Below are positions 8,224 through 16,538 of a stretch of DNA of 64,000 nt, one piece after another. Location of the stretch: the NCBI GenBank assembly GCA_003543115.1, contig DPJH01000036.1:1-64000 (forward strand), given 5' to 3'. This stretch comes from Candidatus Moraniibacteriota bacterium (lineage in GTDB: Bacteria > Patescibacteriota > Minisyncoccia > Moranbacterales > UBA2206). The notes beneath the pieces were generated by a model that saw nothing but the letters and a program-made list of their open reading frames with translations, did not search any database and was not told the DNA's origin. The first letter of the stretch is position 1, and each line of letters starts with the position of its first letter. A program made the position numbers and the translations under genes.

Positions 8224-8817
8224 ATGTTTAAATTTATCGCGAAAGACATTGCTTGCAGCGAAGAAAATGAAAACACAATTGCTGTTATTCATCGACATTG
8301 GTTTGATATTTTGAAAAACTTCTTCCTTATTCTTCTGATGATTCTCTTTCTGGCAGGCATTAATTTTTTATTGCCTTCTCTTTTTCCAATTCTGGAATTC
8401 GGTGAATATCATAGCATGCTTGTCTTGTTTGAAATTTCTTTTTCTATGCTGATTCTTATTCTTTTTTTCCTTATCTGGATAGATTATTATTTTGACGTTT
8501 GGATCATCACCAACAAAAGAATCATCAATATCGAACAAAAGGGTCTTTTTTCCAGAGAAATAAGCGAATTGGAATTGGATAAAATCCAAGATGTTTCCGC
8601 TCACGTATCAGGCATTATCCCGACATTTTTGGATTATGGAGATGTATTCGTGCAGACCGCCGGTGAACGGGAGCGTTTCATTTTCAAGAAAATATCCGCC
8701 CCCTATGCGACAAAAGACCTGATCATGAGCCTGGAAAAAACCAACGAAAAAAGAATTGAAAAAGAAAGAGCGGTAAGCGAAGCCCAAGAATTGAAATCCG
8801 CTTTGCAAGATAAATAA
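8224..8817 (+). CDS. Membrane protein with bacterial PH domain
   Basis: 197 residues. Two membrane helices (about 32-55 and 62-85) are followed by DVWIITNKRIINIEQKGLF, ELELDKIQDVSA and GDVFVQTAGERERF, the pattern of bacterial PH-like (bPH2/YdbS-type) domains. Such proteins sit in the cytoplasmic membrane, and their exact role is generally unknown. The C-terminus is a charged helix. It is the last gene of the ruvB unit, followed by a terminator at 8835. Confidence 0.75.
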   Translation: MFKFIAKDIACSEENENTIAVIHRHWFDILKNFFLILLMILFLAGINFLLPSLFPILEFGEYHSMLVLFEISFSMLILILFFLIWIDYYFDVWIITNKRIINIEQKGLFSREISELELDKIQDVSAHVSGIIPTFLDYGDVFVQTAGERERFIFKKISAPYATKDLIMSLEKTNEKRIEKERAVSEAQELKSALQDK

Positions 8818-8834
8818 GCTTCAAGCCATAAAAA

Positions 8835-8869
8835 AAACCGCCCGACTATTTAACTGAGGTGGTTTTTTT
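8835..8869 (+). terminator. Rho-independent terminator after the ruvB unit
   Basis: AAACCGCC pairs with GGTGGTTT (one G-T pair), followed by a run of seven T. Confidence 0.65.
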
Positions 8870-8876
8870 GTTTGGA

Positions 8877-8916
8877 AAAATAAAAAGGGCAAGAAGATTG
8901 AATCATCTCCTTGCCC
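8877..8916 (-). terminator. Rho-independent terminator of the 8923-9387 gene
   Basis: On the minus strand GGGCAAGGAGAT pairs with ATCTTCTTGCCC (12 bp, 6-nt loop), followed by TTTTTATTTTT. Confidence 0.75.
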
Positions 8917-8922
8917 GCGAAC

Positions 8923-9387
8923 TTATTTATCACCTCCTTTTTTAATGACAGCTATGTAATGATCATATCCGGCATCGGTTAGGTCATCATAACTGATATT
9001 CCATTCTCTGTTGTGCCAGAATACTGATATGGTCAGCGGGTTACAACACGCCGTCCAGTCTCCAGTGGCACAAAACCATGCTCCGAGAAAATCTATATTG
9101 TACTTATCTTTCCAACTTTCCGGAATGTTTCCTGATTGCAACAACCCAAGAAGCACCCTTGGATGTAATATTTCATAGCCTGCATCCATCAGTCGCACCT
9201 GTTTCATTACTGAGTTTTCTTTACCGCCCTTTATCAAAATAATTTCTTCTGGATTAATATCGGATAAATCAAGTTTCGAAACAGAATATACTTGCCTATA
9301 TCCGGATCCTTTTTCTTCGGTAGGGAGATTAAAATGTCTATGATATTTAGCGGTAATTTTAAAGAATTCATACACTAAGTCTTTCAT
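8923..9387 (-). CDS. Hypothetical cytosolic protein
   Basis: 154 residues, no signal peptide or membrane helix, no family recognised. The C-terminal half is rich in Trp, Cys and aromatic residues (AWFCATGDWTACC, FWHNREWNISYDDL) and ends in a Lys/Gly-rich tail. The gene is well framed: ribosome site AAGGAG seven bases before the ATG, a consensus promoter at 9490-9518, an inverted repeat at the transcription start, and a strong terminator. That arrangement points to a separately regulated single-gene unit, divergent from the TrmB-type regulator gene at 9738. Confidence 0.65.
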   Translation of the reverse strand: MKDLVYEFFKITAKYHRHFNLPTEEKGSGYRQVYSVSKLDLSDINPEEIILIKGGKENSVMKQVRLMDAGYEILHPRVLLGLLQSGNIPESWKDKYNIDFLGAWFCATGDWTACCNPLTISVFWHNREWNISYDDLTDAGYDHYIAVIKKGGDK

Positions 9388-9447
9388 GGTTTTCTCCTTT
9401 TCGAATTTTGAGCCCGATAGTGGACGAGGTGATAAATTGTCGATGAA

Positions 9448-9487
9448 CTTGTTAAGATGTGTTTCTTTGTTATTTCATCTTAACAAG
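9448..9487. promoter_or_regulatory. Inverted repeat at the transcription start, possible operator
   Basis: CTTGTTAAGATG (9448-9459) and CATCTTAACAAG (9476-9487) form perfect 12-bp arms 16 bases apart. The right arm overlaps the predicted start of the minus-strand transcript, so it may be an operator or a 5'-end hairpin of the mRNA. Confidence 0.5.
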
Positions 9488-9489
9488 TA

Positions 9490-9518
9490 AGTATACCAGA
9501 AAAATGGTCAAGGGTCAA
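9490..9518 (-). promoter_or_regulatory. Sigma-70 promoter of the 8923-9387 gene
   Basis: Minus strand: TTGACC, 17-base spacer, TATACT. The predicted start is near 9483. Confidence 0.65.
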
Positions 9519-9618
9519 TTATTATGTCTAGTGATTATTTGTTAAATATGACAAAAATTCAATAAAATAGGGATAAAATCAGTAATATATTGATAGTCGT
9601 TTGTAGATGTCAAGATTA

Positions 9619-9646
9619 TTGACTATTTTGGGGGATGTGGTAAGAT
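9619..9646 (+). promoter_or_regulatory. Probable promoter of the TrmB-type regulator gene
   Basis: TTGACT, 16-base spacer, TAAGAT. A second -10-like TATAAT lies at about 9652. The remaining gene-free stretch (9388-9737) holds a weak CCTCTTT/AAAGAGG inverted repeat near 9670-9705. Confidence 0.45.
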
Positions 9647-9737
9647 GGGGTTATAATTGAGTATTTTCACACCCCCTCTTTAATTCTCCCCCTCAAAGAG
9701 GAGGAGAGGATAGGGTGCGTAGCTCTATATAAATATC

Positions 9738-10517
9738 ATGAATCATTTAATTGAACCATTGAAAAATCTAGGTTTATCCGAGAAAGAAGTCTTGGTTTAT
9801 TTGGCGTTGCTTCAATTAGGCTCAGCTACTCCTTACCAAATCGCCAAAAAATCCGGCATTAAAAGGCCCACTGCTTATGTCATTGCTGAGGATTTGGTTA
9901 AAAAAGGCTTAATCGTGCATGTGCCCGGGGAAGAAAAGAAAAGATATATCGCCAAATCGCCAGAAGCTTTTATAGAGGAGCGAGAAGAAAAGCTTATGGC
10001 AGCCAAGCAAATATTGCCGGAACTTAAATCATTTCAAAAAAATAGCGAACAAAAAGCTAGTATTATGTATTTTGAAGGAATGGAGGGTTTGAAACAGGCT
10101 TATCAATATAAAGAAAAAGAATTGCACAACAAAGAAATAGTAGGATTTTTCGCTTCCAATGAGGACGCCACGCCAGAAGTGAATGATTTTTTTATGAAAT
10201 GGAATGAATACAAAGAAAAAAATAATACTAAAGTGCGCGGAGTAACCGTAGATACGCCGCTCTTGAAATCTTTTGATAAATTTATCAATAAAGATATGCA
10301 CACTATTACGGCCAAATTTCTACCGGAAAGCATGTATAGCGCCAAAATCTCTATTGAAGCGTGTGACGACCAATTTGTCCGAATCTTTCTTTATGAAAGC
10401 GTAGAAACATTAATTGTGGAGTCTCCCAAATTCACCAAGGCAATCAAAGAAATTTTTGAACTGGTCTGGAAAAGCCTAGAAGGAAAATACGATTCACCCT
10501 CCACCTGGGAAAAATAA
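9738..10517 (+). CDS. TrmB-family transcriptional regulator
   Basis: 259 residues. The N-terminal winged helix-turn-helix reads LKNLGLSEKEVLVYLALLQ...TPYQIAKKSGIKRPTAYVIA...LVKKGLI, which is the TrmB/MarR-like pattern. A coiled region (EEREEKLMAAKQILPELKSF) precedes a C-terminal domain whose YFEGMEGLKQAY is typical of TrmB effector regions. TrmB proteins are best known as sugar-sensing regulators in archaea and are also common in CPR genomes. The ligand here cannot be inferred. The gene is divergent from the hypothetical gene at 8923-9387, so that gene and its inverted repeat are a possible target. Confidence 0.85.
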   Translation: MNHLIEPLKNLGLSEKEVLVYLALLQLGSATPYQIAKKSGIKRPTAYVIAEDLVKKGLIVHVPGEEKKRYIAKSPEAFIEEREEKLMAAKQILPELKSFQKNSEQKASIMYFEGMEGLKQAYQYKEKELHNKEIVGFFASNEDATPEVNDFFMKWNEYKEKNNTKVRGVTVDTPLLKSFDKFINKDMHTITAKFLPESMYSAKISIEACDDQFVRIFLYESVETLIVESPKFTKAIKEIFELVWKSLEGKYDSPSTWEK

Positions 10518-10575
10518 TTTTTAAAATTGTTCTTGAATTTTCCGATTCCGAATGCTAAAATAAATAATAAAAGTT

Positions 10576-10618
10576 GCATGTACTACGAACTATAAACTAC
10601 TAACCATAAACTAAACGC
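10576..10618 (+). repeat. AACTA-rich intergenic repeat
   Basis: The spacer before yebC holds the tandem-like series ACTACGAACTA-TAAACTAC-TAACCATAAACTA. An ACTACGAACTAC string also occurs (minus strand) inside the gene at 40530-41816, which suggests a dispersed genomic repeat. Confidence 0.35.
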
Positions 10619-10619
10619 T

Positions 10620-11339
10620 ATGTCAGGACATTCACATTGGGCAGGAATAAAACATAAAAAGGGCTTAAACGATGCTAAAAGGGGCAAGGTTTTCACTAAA
10701 CACGCCAAGATGATCACCATTATGTCTCGAGATGGCGGAGGCAAGCCGGAAATGAATTTCCAGTTGCGCCTAGCCATTGATCGGGCGCGTTTGGATAATA
10801 TGCCTAGGGAAAACATAGAGCGCGCCATCAAAAAAGGCACCGGCGAGCTCAAGGACGGAGCGGAAATCACTGAAATCATCTATGAAGGCATCGGACCTGG
10901 AAATGTCATGATGCTTGTCAAAACCGCGACTGACAATCGAAACAGGACAGTTAGTGAGATCAAGAGCATCTTCACTAAGGCCGGAGGGAAATTAGGCGAG
11001 ATGGGAAGTTCGATGTGGAATTTCAAAAAAGTAGGCAATATCGTAATTCCTGTTTCAGAAGGCGAAGATCCATACGCCGTCGAAGAAAAAGCTATTGATG
11101 CCGGAGCGGAAGATACGCTCTATGAAGACAGCTCGCTCATTGTCTACACTCTTCCGGAAAATTTGAAAAGCGTACAGGAAAACCTGGAAAAAATGGGAAT
11201 GAAAATCGAAGATGCAGGTCTCGTTTATGCACCTTTGCAAAAAACCACCCTTTCCACTGAAGCACAAATCGATTATGAGAAACTTCTTGAAACGCTTGAT
11301 GAGCAAGATGATGTGCAGGAAATTTTCGATAATTTATAG
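10620..11339 (+). CDS. yebC: YebC/PmpR-family protein (TACO1-like)
   Basis: 239 residues starting MSGHSHWAGIKHKKG, the conserved N-terminus of YebC. RGKVFTKHAKMI, MPRENIERAIKKGTGE, YEGIGPGNVMMLVKTATDNRNRT and GGKLGEMGSSMWNF are further family blocks, and the length is normal. Members are described as DNA-binding regulators, including of ruv genes, and as translation factors that ease ribosome stalling at proline-rich stretches. It is followed at 130 bases by ruvC, the common yebC-ruvC order, although a terminator lies between them. Confidence 0.95.
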   Translation: MSGHSHWAGIKHKKGLNDAKRGKVFTKHAKMITIMSRDGGGKPEMNFQLRLAIDRARLDNMPRENIERAIKKGTGELKDGAEITEIIYEGIGPGNVMMLVKTATDNRNRTVSEIKSIFTKAGGKLGEMGSSMWNFKKVGNIVIPVSEGEDPYAVEEKAIDAGAEDTLYEDSSLIVYTLPENLKSVQENLEKMGMKIEDAGLVYAPLQKTTLSTEAQIDYEKLLETLDEQDDVQEIFDNL

Positions 11340-11369
11340 TCATAAAATTCATATCTAATCGATACGGCC

Positions 11370-11398
11370 ATAGCTTCTTTTTTAAAGAAGCTATTTTG
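11370..11398 (+). terminator. Rho-independent terminator after yebC
   Basis: ATAGCTTCTTT pairs perfectly with AAAGAAGCTAT (11 bp, TTT loop), then TTT. Confidence 0.65.
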
Positions 11399-11466
11399 TC
11401 GCACATGATAAAAATTCACTTCTTAAAATCTATTTTTAAGACTATAATAGTAAGTAAGAGAATATT

Positions 11467-11982
11467 ATGGATAAAAAATTAACCACCCAGGTTTCTGGCG
11501 TACGGGTTCTCGGCATTGATCCCGGTACCGCAACCGTAGGCTGGGCTATTATCGAAGAAATAAATGGCGTTTTATGCCCGATAGCTTTTGGCCATATTTC
11601 TACGGAAAAAGACAAGAGTGAAGAAAATCGTCTGTGTGAAATTTCTTGCGACATTCAAAATATTATTGAAAAATATAAACCTCAAGAGGCTGCAGTGGAA
11701 CAATTATTTTTTTTTAAAAACAAAAAAACCATCATCAGTATCGGACAATCCAGAGGAGCCATCCTATTGACTCTGGAGCAGAAAAATGTTAGCATATCCA
11801 GTTATACTCCGCTCCAAGTGAAACAGTCTGTAACGGGTTATGGCAAGGCAGAAAAAAGACAAATTCAGCTTATGGTAAAAAGTATCCTAAAATTAAAATC
11901 CATTCCTAAGCCTGATGACGTTGCTGATGCTATTGCTGTTGCAATTTGCCACATAAATAGCCGCAAAATTAATAATTTATAA
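11467..11982 (+). CDS. ruvC: Crossover junction endodeoxyribonuclease RuvC
   Basis: 171 residues, normal length. RuvC resolves Holliday junctions and works with RuvAB. The four acidic active-site residues are visible: D18 in LGIDPGTATVGW, Glu in AAVEQLFFFKN, and two Asp in KPDDVADAIAVAI. YTPLQVKQSVTGYGKAEKRQI is the conserved DNA-binding block. The following gene starts ten bases after the stop, so ruvC may be co-transcribed with the ATP-grasp cluster. The first ATG (11467) adds about ten residues before the usual start of the fold. Confidence 0.95.
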   Translation: MDKKLTTQVSGVRVLGIDPGTATVGWAIIEEINGVLCPIAFGHISTEKDKSEENRLCEISCDIQNIIEKYKPQEAAVEQLFFFKNKKTIISIGQSRGAILLTLEQKNVSISSYTPLQVKQSVTGYGKAEKRQIQLMVKSILKLKSIPKPDDVADAIAVAICHINSRKINNL

Positions 11983-11991
11983 CCTTCACCT

Positions 11992-12648
11992 ATGGAAACA
12001 ACTATCAGTCCTATTATAAAATTCTTTATTCTGCAGGGCGTTCCTATGGAAACTATTATTCTTATCCTGATGCTCCCTCTCATTGCTACTTTTATAGCCT
12101 TTTTACGGCAAGTAGTAGGAATTAAGGCTTTTGGAATATACACTCCGCTCATCATCACCTTTGCGTTCCTCGCCACCAATGGACTGCGCTATGGAATCGC
12201 TATTTTCCTGGTTATTCTTTTTTTAGGCATGCTTATGCGTTTTATGCTAAAGCCTTTCCGTCTGCTCTATCTTCCTCGAGTAGCTATAATGCTTACAGTG
12301 GTAGCCCTATTTATTCTTTTATTCTTATTTTTCGGAGGCGTCATACAAAGAACCGGACTGGCTTCTGTCTCCATCTTTCCCATAGTCATTATGATCACAT
12401 TAGTAGAAAAATTCGTTTCTGTTCAAATTGAAAAAGGCGACAGAACCGCTCTTATTTTGGCTTTTGAAACCCTTATAATATCCATAATTGGTTTTTACAT
12501 AGCCAGTTGGGGAACACTACGCACCATGCTATTATCCTATCCATGGCTAATCCTGCTCACCATTCCAATCAACATAATCATTGGAAAATGGACCGGACTT
12601 CGCATCAGTGAATATATCCGTTTTCGCAATATTCTTAAAAAGCTTTAA
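11992..12648 (+). CDS. 7-TM membrane protein of the ligase/protease cluster
   Basis: 218 residues with about six or seven hydrophobic helices. It resembles the membrane part of the proteins annotated as inactive transglutaminase fused to seven transmembrane helices: FLRQVVGIKAFGIYTPLIITFAF and FPIVIMITLVEKF are the recognisable blocks. In gammaproteobacteria such a protein is encoded beside a glutamate-ligase-like ATP-grasp protein, and the same neighbour is found here. This version carries no transglutaminase-like domain. It probably anchors or gates the modification machinery at the cytoplasmic membrane, which is inference. The next gene starts three bases after the stop. Confidence 0.7.
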   Translation: METTISPIIKFFILQGVPMETIILILMLPLIATFIAFLRQVVGIKAFGIYTPLIITFAFLATNGLRYGIAIFLVILFLGMLMRFMLKPFRLLYLPRVAIMLTVVALFILLFLFFGGVIQRTGLASVSIFPIVIMITLVEKFVSVQIEKGDRTALILAFETLIISIIGFYIASWGTLRTMLLSYPWLILLTIPINIIIGKWTGLRISEYIRFRNILKKL

Positions 12649-12651
12649 TCT

Positions 12652-14058
12652 ATGTTTCAGTTTTTCAAAAATAGCAAAAAACTTCTCGGCATGAATTCAA
12701 GAAATCTTGAATTTATTCGGCCTTATAATCTTCGAGGTGCCAAGAGATTGGCTGATGATAAGCTTCTCAGCAAAAAAATTCTCAGAAAAAATGAAATTGC
12801 TATTCCCAGGCTTATCGCTAAAATAAAAACTATTGAAGATTTAGAAAATTTTGATTGGCAAAGCCTTCCCACCAGTTTCGCCTTGAAGCCTAGCCGAGGT
12901 TTTGGAGGAGAAGGAATCGTTGTGGTTTATGGAAAGAAAAAAAACAGAAATGATGCTTGGATAAAAGCCGATCGTTCTATTGTCACCATAGATGATCTGC
13001 GAAATCACATAAGAAACATTCTTGACGGATCTTTTTCGCTTTCCAATACGCCAGATGTAGCTTTTTTCGAAGAACGCTTGCAGCTGCTCAAGCTTTTTAA
13101 GCCTTATTGCTATAAGGGCATACCGGATATCCGTATTATTGTTTTTAATAAAGTTCCGATTATGGCTATGCTAAGACTTCCCACTAAAGAATCCCATGGA
13201 AAGGCTAATTTACAGCAAGGAGCCGTGGGAGTGGGAATTGACATGGCCACTGGCGTCACCACCACTGCTATCCAAGGCAAAAGCAGTTTCATTGAAAAAA
13301 TTCCCGACACAGAACTTTCCGTTAGCGGACTTAAAATTCCCTACTGGAAAGATATGCTGACACTGGCTGTCAAAACCCAAAAAATTTCTAAATTAGGTTT
13401 TTTGGGAGTGGATGTGGCGATTGATAAGAATCTCGGACCTGTCATCCTTGAACTTAATGCCCGCCCAGGACTTTCTATTCAAGTAGCTAATTTAGCAGGA
13501 CTTGCGGAAAGACTCAAAAGAGTTTCCGGATTAAAAATACAGACTATTGCCAAAGGAGTGCGCATGGGAATGGATCTTTTTGGAGGAGAGATTGAAGAAG
13601 AACTAGAGGAAATTTCCGGAAAAAAAGTAATTGGAACAATCGAAAAAGTGAGGCTCATGGGAAAAAACGGAAAAGAAATTGAAGTTGAAGCTAAAATTGA
13701 CACAGGAGCGTTTTCCACTTCTATTGATACAAAAATTGCTCTAGAATTAGGATTTGAAGATGTTTTAAAATACTTTTCTTCTCTTGATTTGCCTAAAAAT
13801 TTTTCCAGAGAGGAATCAAAAAAAATAGAAGAGGATCTCAAAAGAAAATATCTTGAAAAACATCCTGATTTAGCTGATATAATTATAATATATTCTTCCA
13901 GCGGAGTTTCAGTGCGCCCTAAGATAAAAATTTCTTTTATTCTAGATGGAATAACTATTACATCCAAGGTTAATGTCATTGACCGCAGCGAATTAAATTA
14001 TTCTGCTATTATAGGAAAACAAGATTTAAGAAAATTTTTAATTGATGTAAATAAATAA
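12652..14058 (+). CDS. Glutamate-ligase-like ATP-grasp protein fused to a retropepsin-like protease domain
   Basis: 468 residues in two parts. Residues 1 to about 310 match the alpha-L-glutamate ligase-like (RimK-related) ATP-grasp family: LLSKKILRKNEIAIP, FALKPSRGFGGEGIVVV, QGAVGVGIDMATG and the metal-binding VILELNARPGL. Residues about 325-468 match the retropepsin-like domain also annotated as ATP-dependent zinc protease (RimB-like): KIDTGAFSTSID with D350-T-G, and later DRSELNYSAIIGKQDL. In other bacteria ligase and protease are separate neighbouring genes; here they are one chain. The likely job is to add and remove amino acids on a peptide or protein. The substrate is unknown. It lies between the 7-TM gene and two more ATP-grasp genes. 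Confidence 0.85.
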   Translation: MFQFFKNSKKLLGMNSRNLEFIRPYNLRGAKRLADDKLLSKKILRKNEIAIPRLIAKIKTIEDLENFDWQSLPTSFALKPSRGFGGEGIVVVYGKKKNRNDAWIKADRSIVTIDDLRNHIRNILDGSFSLSNTPDVAFFEERLQLLKLFKPYCYKGIPDIRIIVFNKVPIMAMLRLPTKESHGKANLQQGAVGVGIDMATGVTTTAIQGKSSFIEKIPDTELSVSGLKIPYWKDMLTLAVKTQKISKLGFLGVDVAIDKNLGPVILELNARPGLSIQVANLAGLAERLKRVSGLKIQTIAKGVRMGMDLFGGEIEEELEEISGKKVIGTIEKVRLMGKNGKEIEVEAKIDTGAFSTSIDTKIALELGFEDVLKYFSSLDLPKNFSREESKKIEEDLKRKYLEKHPDLADIIIIYSSSGVSVRPKIKISFILDGITITSKVNVIDRSELNYSAIIGKQDLRKFLIDVNK

Positions 14059-14064
14059 TGCCAG

Positions 14065-14979
14065 ATGAAAAAGATCCTACTTATCGGAATTGGGGAAGAA
14101 AATAATCCCAGCCAAAAAATAATAATTGCTCTCAAAAAACAAAAGATCCCCTATATATACACCAAATGGTCCAATCTGTCTTTTCAAGGAGAAAATGTTT
14201 ATATGGGATTGGAAACAATCAACTTTAAAAACATAAGATCTGTCATATTTGATATTTTCCGTTTTCCTATAATAAAAAAAGAAAACAAAGAAGAGATCAA
14301 TTACAATCTAGAAAATGAATTCAATGTATTACTCAACCTGATTAAAGAAAAAGGGATCTACACTCCAAATCAATCTTTTTTTTCACAATACCCTTTTTAT
14401 AATAAATTTTCGCAAATGCACGTCTTTGCTTCAAAAAAAATCCCTTCTATACCTACTGTCCATCTTTGTGACAATAAAAAAGAAAAGGTCTTTAACTTAT
14501 TAAAACAGCTCGCCCCCTCTTTTCCTTTGGTGGTAAAAGAAAGTTATGGGGGGGGTGGAAATAATGTTTGGAAAGTAAAGACAAAAAAAGAATTGGAGAA
14601 TTTTATTGAAAAGAGAAGGAATGTAAATATTGTTTTTCAGCCTTACATAAAAAATGATGCGGACTATAGGGCGATTGTCATAAACGGAGATTGTCTTGGT
14701 ATAATGAAACGAAGCGCGCAAAAGGGGCAATGGAAAAATAACTTTTCTCTAGGCGGAAAGGTGGAAAAATATGCAGATAAAAAAATGGAACGTTTTGCTG
14801 TTATGGTTTGTAAAAAATTAGGGCTTGAAATGGCTGGTCTGGATATTCTTTCCACAAAAAATGGCTTTGCAATAATTGAGATTAACCTATTTTTCGGGCT
14901 TGATGGCTTTCAGTCAGTTTATCCTGAAATAAATGTAGCGGAAAAAATAATCAATTTTGTTAATACTAAAGTTATATGA
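14065..14979 (+). CDS. RimK-like ATP-grasp ligase
   Basis: 304 residues. ATP-grasp features: FPLVVKESYGGGGNNVWKV (Lys and Gly-rich ATP loop), IVFQPYIKNDADYRAIVING, and metal-binding DILSTKNGFAIIEINLF. The N-terminal third is a Rossmann-like pre-ATP-grasp region (KKILLIGIG...IPYIYT). ATP-grasp ligases of this type join a carboxylate to an amine, often adding amino acids. The substrate is unknown. It overlaps the next gene by four bases (ATGA), which implies translational coupling. Confidence 0.8.
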   Translation: MKKILLIGIGEENNPSQKIIIALKKQKIPYIYTKWSNLSFQGENVYMGLETINFKNIRSVIFDIFRFPIIKKENKEEINYNLENEFNVLLNLIKEKGIYTPNQSFFSQYPFYNKFSQMHVFASKKIPSIPTVHLCDNKKEKVFNLLKQLAPSFPLVVKESYGGGGNNVWKVKTKKELENFIEKRRNVNIVFQPYIKNDADYRAIVINGDCLGIMKRSAQKGQWKNNFSLGGKVEKYADKKMERFAVMVCKKLGLEMAGLDILSTKNGFAIIEINLFFGLDGFQSVYPEINVAEKIINFVNTKVI

Positions 14980-15935
14980 AAAAAGTAATGATCCTTTTCG
15001 GAAAAAGCAATTGGCAAAAAGCCAAGCCTTTTTCCAATAAGGAATATCAATATTCATATGAATATTTTTATTCTTTATGCAAAAAAAATGAGATTCAGAT
15101 GTATCGCGCTTCTTATCAGTGGTACGATTATAAAAATCATGTTTTTAAATATGCTTGGATTTATGAGGGAGAAAACGGAAATTGGAAAAAAGTTAAAAAT
15201 ATCAAACCTGATTTGATTTATGATAAAACCAAGGCTCGCATGGAAACATATTATATGAAAGAATTGATAGGAGAAAATTATCCATTCATCAATAATCAGC
15301 TTTTTACGAGGCTTATTGATGATAAATTCACCACCAGCCTAATTTTTTCCGATTGGAGCAAAAAAAATTGGCTTATAAAAAATACCTCTGAACTAAGGGA
15401 TGTTCTTCCCAAAATAAAAACAACGAAAATCGTTATTAAGCCTCTTATGGAAAGCGGCGGCAATGGAGTCCAGGTTTTGTCCAAAAAAGAAGCTTTGAAA
15501 AAAGCCTGTCTTCAGGAAACTAATTTAGTTCAAGAGTTCATTGATTCTTCAAAAGGAGTTCCTAATATCAGCCATTCCATGCATGATTTGCGCATAGTTA
15601 TGGTTAATGAAAAAATTATTTATGCCTATATCCGAGAGCCGAAAAAGGGAAGTTATTTAGCCAACCTTGCTCAAGGCGGCTCTTTAAAAATCGTACCCAA
15701 AGAAAAACTCCCAAAATCTATTCTTCCTATAATAAAATCTGTCAATGAAATTTTGTCTTCTTTTAACCCAAGGGTTTTTTCTATAGACTTTATGTTTGAT
15801 GAAAATAAAAAACCTTGGATTGTTGAACTTAATTCTATGCCGGGACTCTTTTTCACTTCAGAAGAAAAGCCTTATATGCTAGAAATGTATCAAGAATTAT
15901 TAAATGTTTTTAAAAAAGAATTAAATTTGATTTAA
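14976..15935 (+). CDS. ATP-grasp ligase, third in the cluster
   Basis: 319 residues. Key segments are TTKIVIKPLMESGGNGVQVL (ATP-binding Lys and glycine loop), LVQEFIDSSKG, HDLRIVMVNEKIIYAYIREPKKG, and the metal-binding FMFDENKKPWIVELNSMPGL. The N-terminal region (VMILFGKSNWQKAKPFS) is unlike the other two ligases, so it probably has a different substrate. Start ATG overlaps the stop of the preceding gene. Three different ATP-grasp enzymes in a row point to stepwise building of a peptide or polyamino-acid tag. Confidence 0.8.
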   Translation: MKKVMILFGKSNWQKAKPFSNKEYQYSYEYFYSLCKKNEIQMYRASYQWYDYKNHVFKYAWIYEGENGNWKKVKNIKPDLIYDKTKARMETYYMKELIGENYPFINNQLFTRLIDDKFTTSLIFSDWSKKNWLIKNTSELRDVLPKIKTTKIVIKPLMESGGNGVQVLSKKEALKKACLQETNLVQEFIDSSKGVPNISHSMHDLRIVMVNEKIIYAYIREPKKGSYLANLAQGGSLKIVPKEKLPKSILPIIKSVNEILSSFNPRVFSIDFMFDENKKPWIVELNSMPGLFFTSEEKPYMLEMYQELLNVFKKELNLI

Positions 15936-15941
15936 TTTCGT

Positions 15942-16430
15942 ATGCCAAGGATAATTAAAAAATTATCTGCTAAAGATAATTTGATTCTTCTTAAAATGCA
16001 TAATAAAAATTTTTCTTCTTCTTATTGGGAAGAGGATAATTGGAATCACTTTTTATCACCCGACAGAAAGTCTCTTATGTGTGCCATTAAAAAGAAGGGT
16101 GCTTACGCAGGTTTTATAATGGGAAAACCCACACAAGCAAGCTGTTCTGTCATGCTCCTCAATACTCTGCTTGTAGCGCCTGCTTATAGAAAAAATGGCT
16201 ATGGAAAAAGGCTGGTTGCTTTCTTTTTAAGCACTGCCTTTTCCATTCCTCAAACAAGGAAAGTGATTTTGCATTTTCGAGATTCAAATAAAAAAATTCT
16301 TCTTCCTTTTTATAAGAAACTGGGCTTCGGAAATCATTCGATCAGGGGTTTTTATACTAATGGAGAGCTCAAGCATTATATGTCCCTAACAAAAAAATGT
16401 TTCCTCAAAGAATCAAAAAGCCTTAGCTAA
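15942..16430 (+). CDS. GNAT-family N-acetyltransferase
   Basis: 162 residues with the GNAT fold order: LNTLLVAPAYRKNGYGKRLVAFFL is motif A with the acetyl-CoA loop RKNGYGKR, and ILLPFYKKLGFGNHSIRGFY is the C-terminal motif. GNAT enzymes move acetyl or other acyl groups, sometimes aminoacyl groups, to amines. It is six bases after the third ATP-grasp gene and is the last gene of the cluster. It may cap or modify the product; this is inferred from position only. Confidence 0.8.
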   Translation: MPRIIKKLSAKDNLILLKMHNKNFSSSYWEEDNWNHFLSPDRKSLMCAIKKKGAYAGFIMGKPTQASCSVMLLNTLLVAPAYRKNGYGKRLVAFFLSTAFSIPQTRKVILHFRDSNKKILLPFYKKLGFGNHSIRGFYTNGELKHYMSLTKKCFLKESKSLS

Positions 16431-16493
16431 AAACAAGGTTTTTTTGTATACTAGTCATATAAGAACTTTTCTTGTCTAATTGTTTGAAAAGTC

Positions 16494-16522
16494 TTTCATT
16501 TTACTGTAAAATATAAAGAATA
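16494..16522 (+). promoter_or_regulatory. Sigma-70 promoter of the PBP gene
   Basis: TTGAAA, 17-base spacer, TAAAAT. The predicted start (about 16529) is only ten bases before the ATG at 16539. A weak CCTT/AAGG hairpin with a T-run at 16418-16447 may end the ligase cluster just upstream. Confidence 0.6.
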
Positions 16523-16538
16523 TTAAAGTAATAATTTT

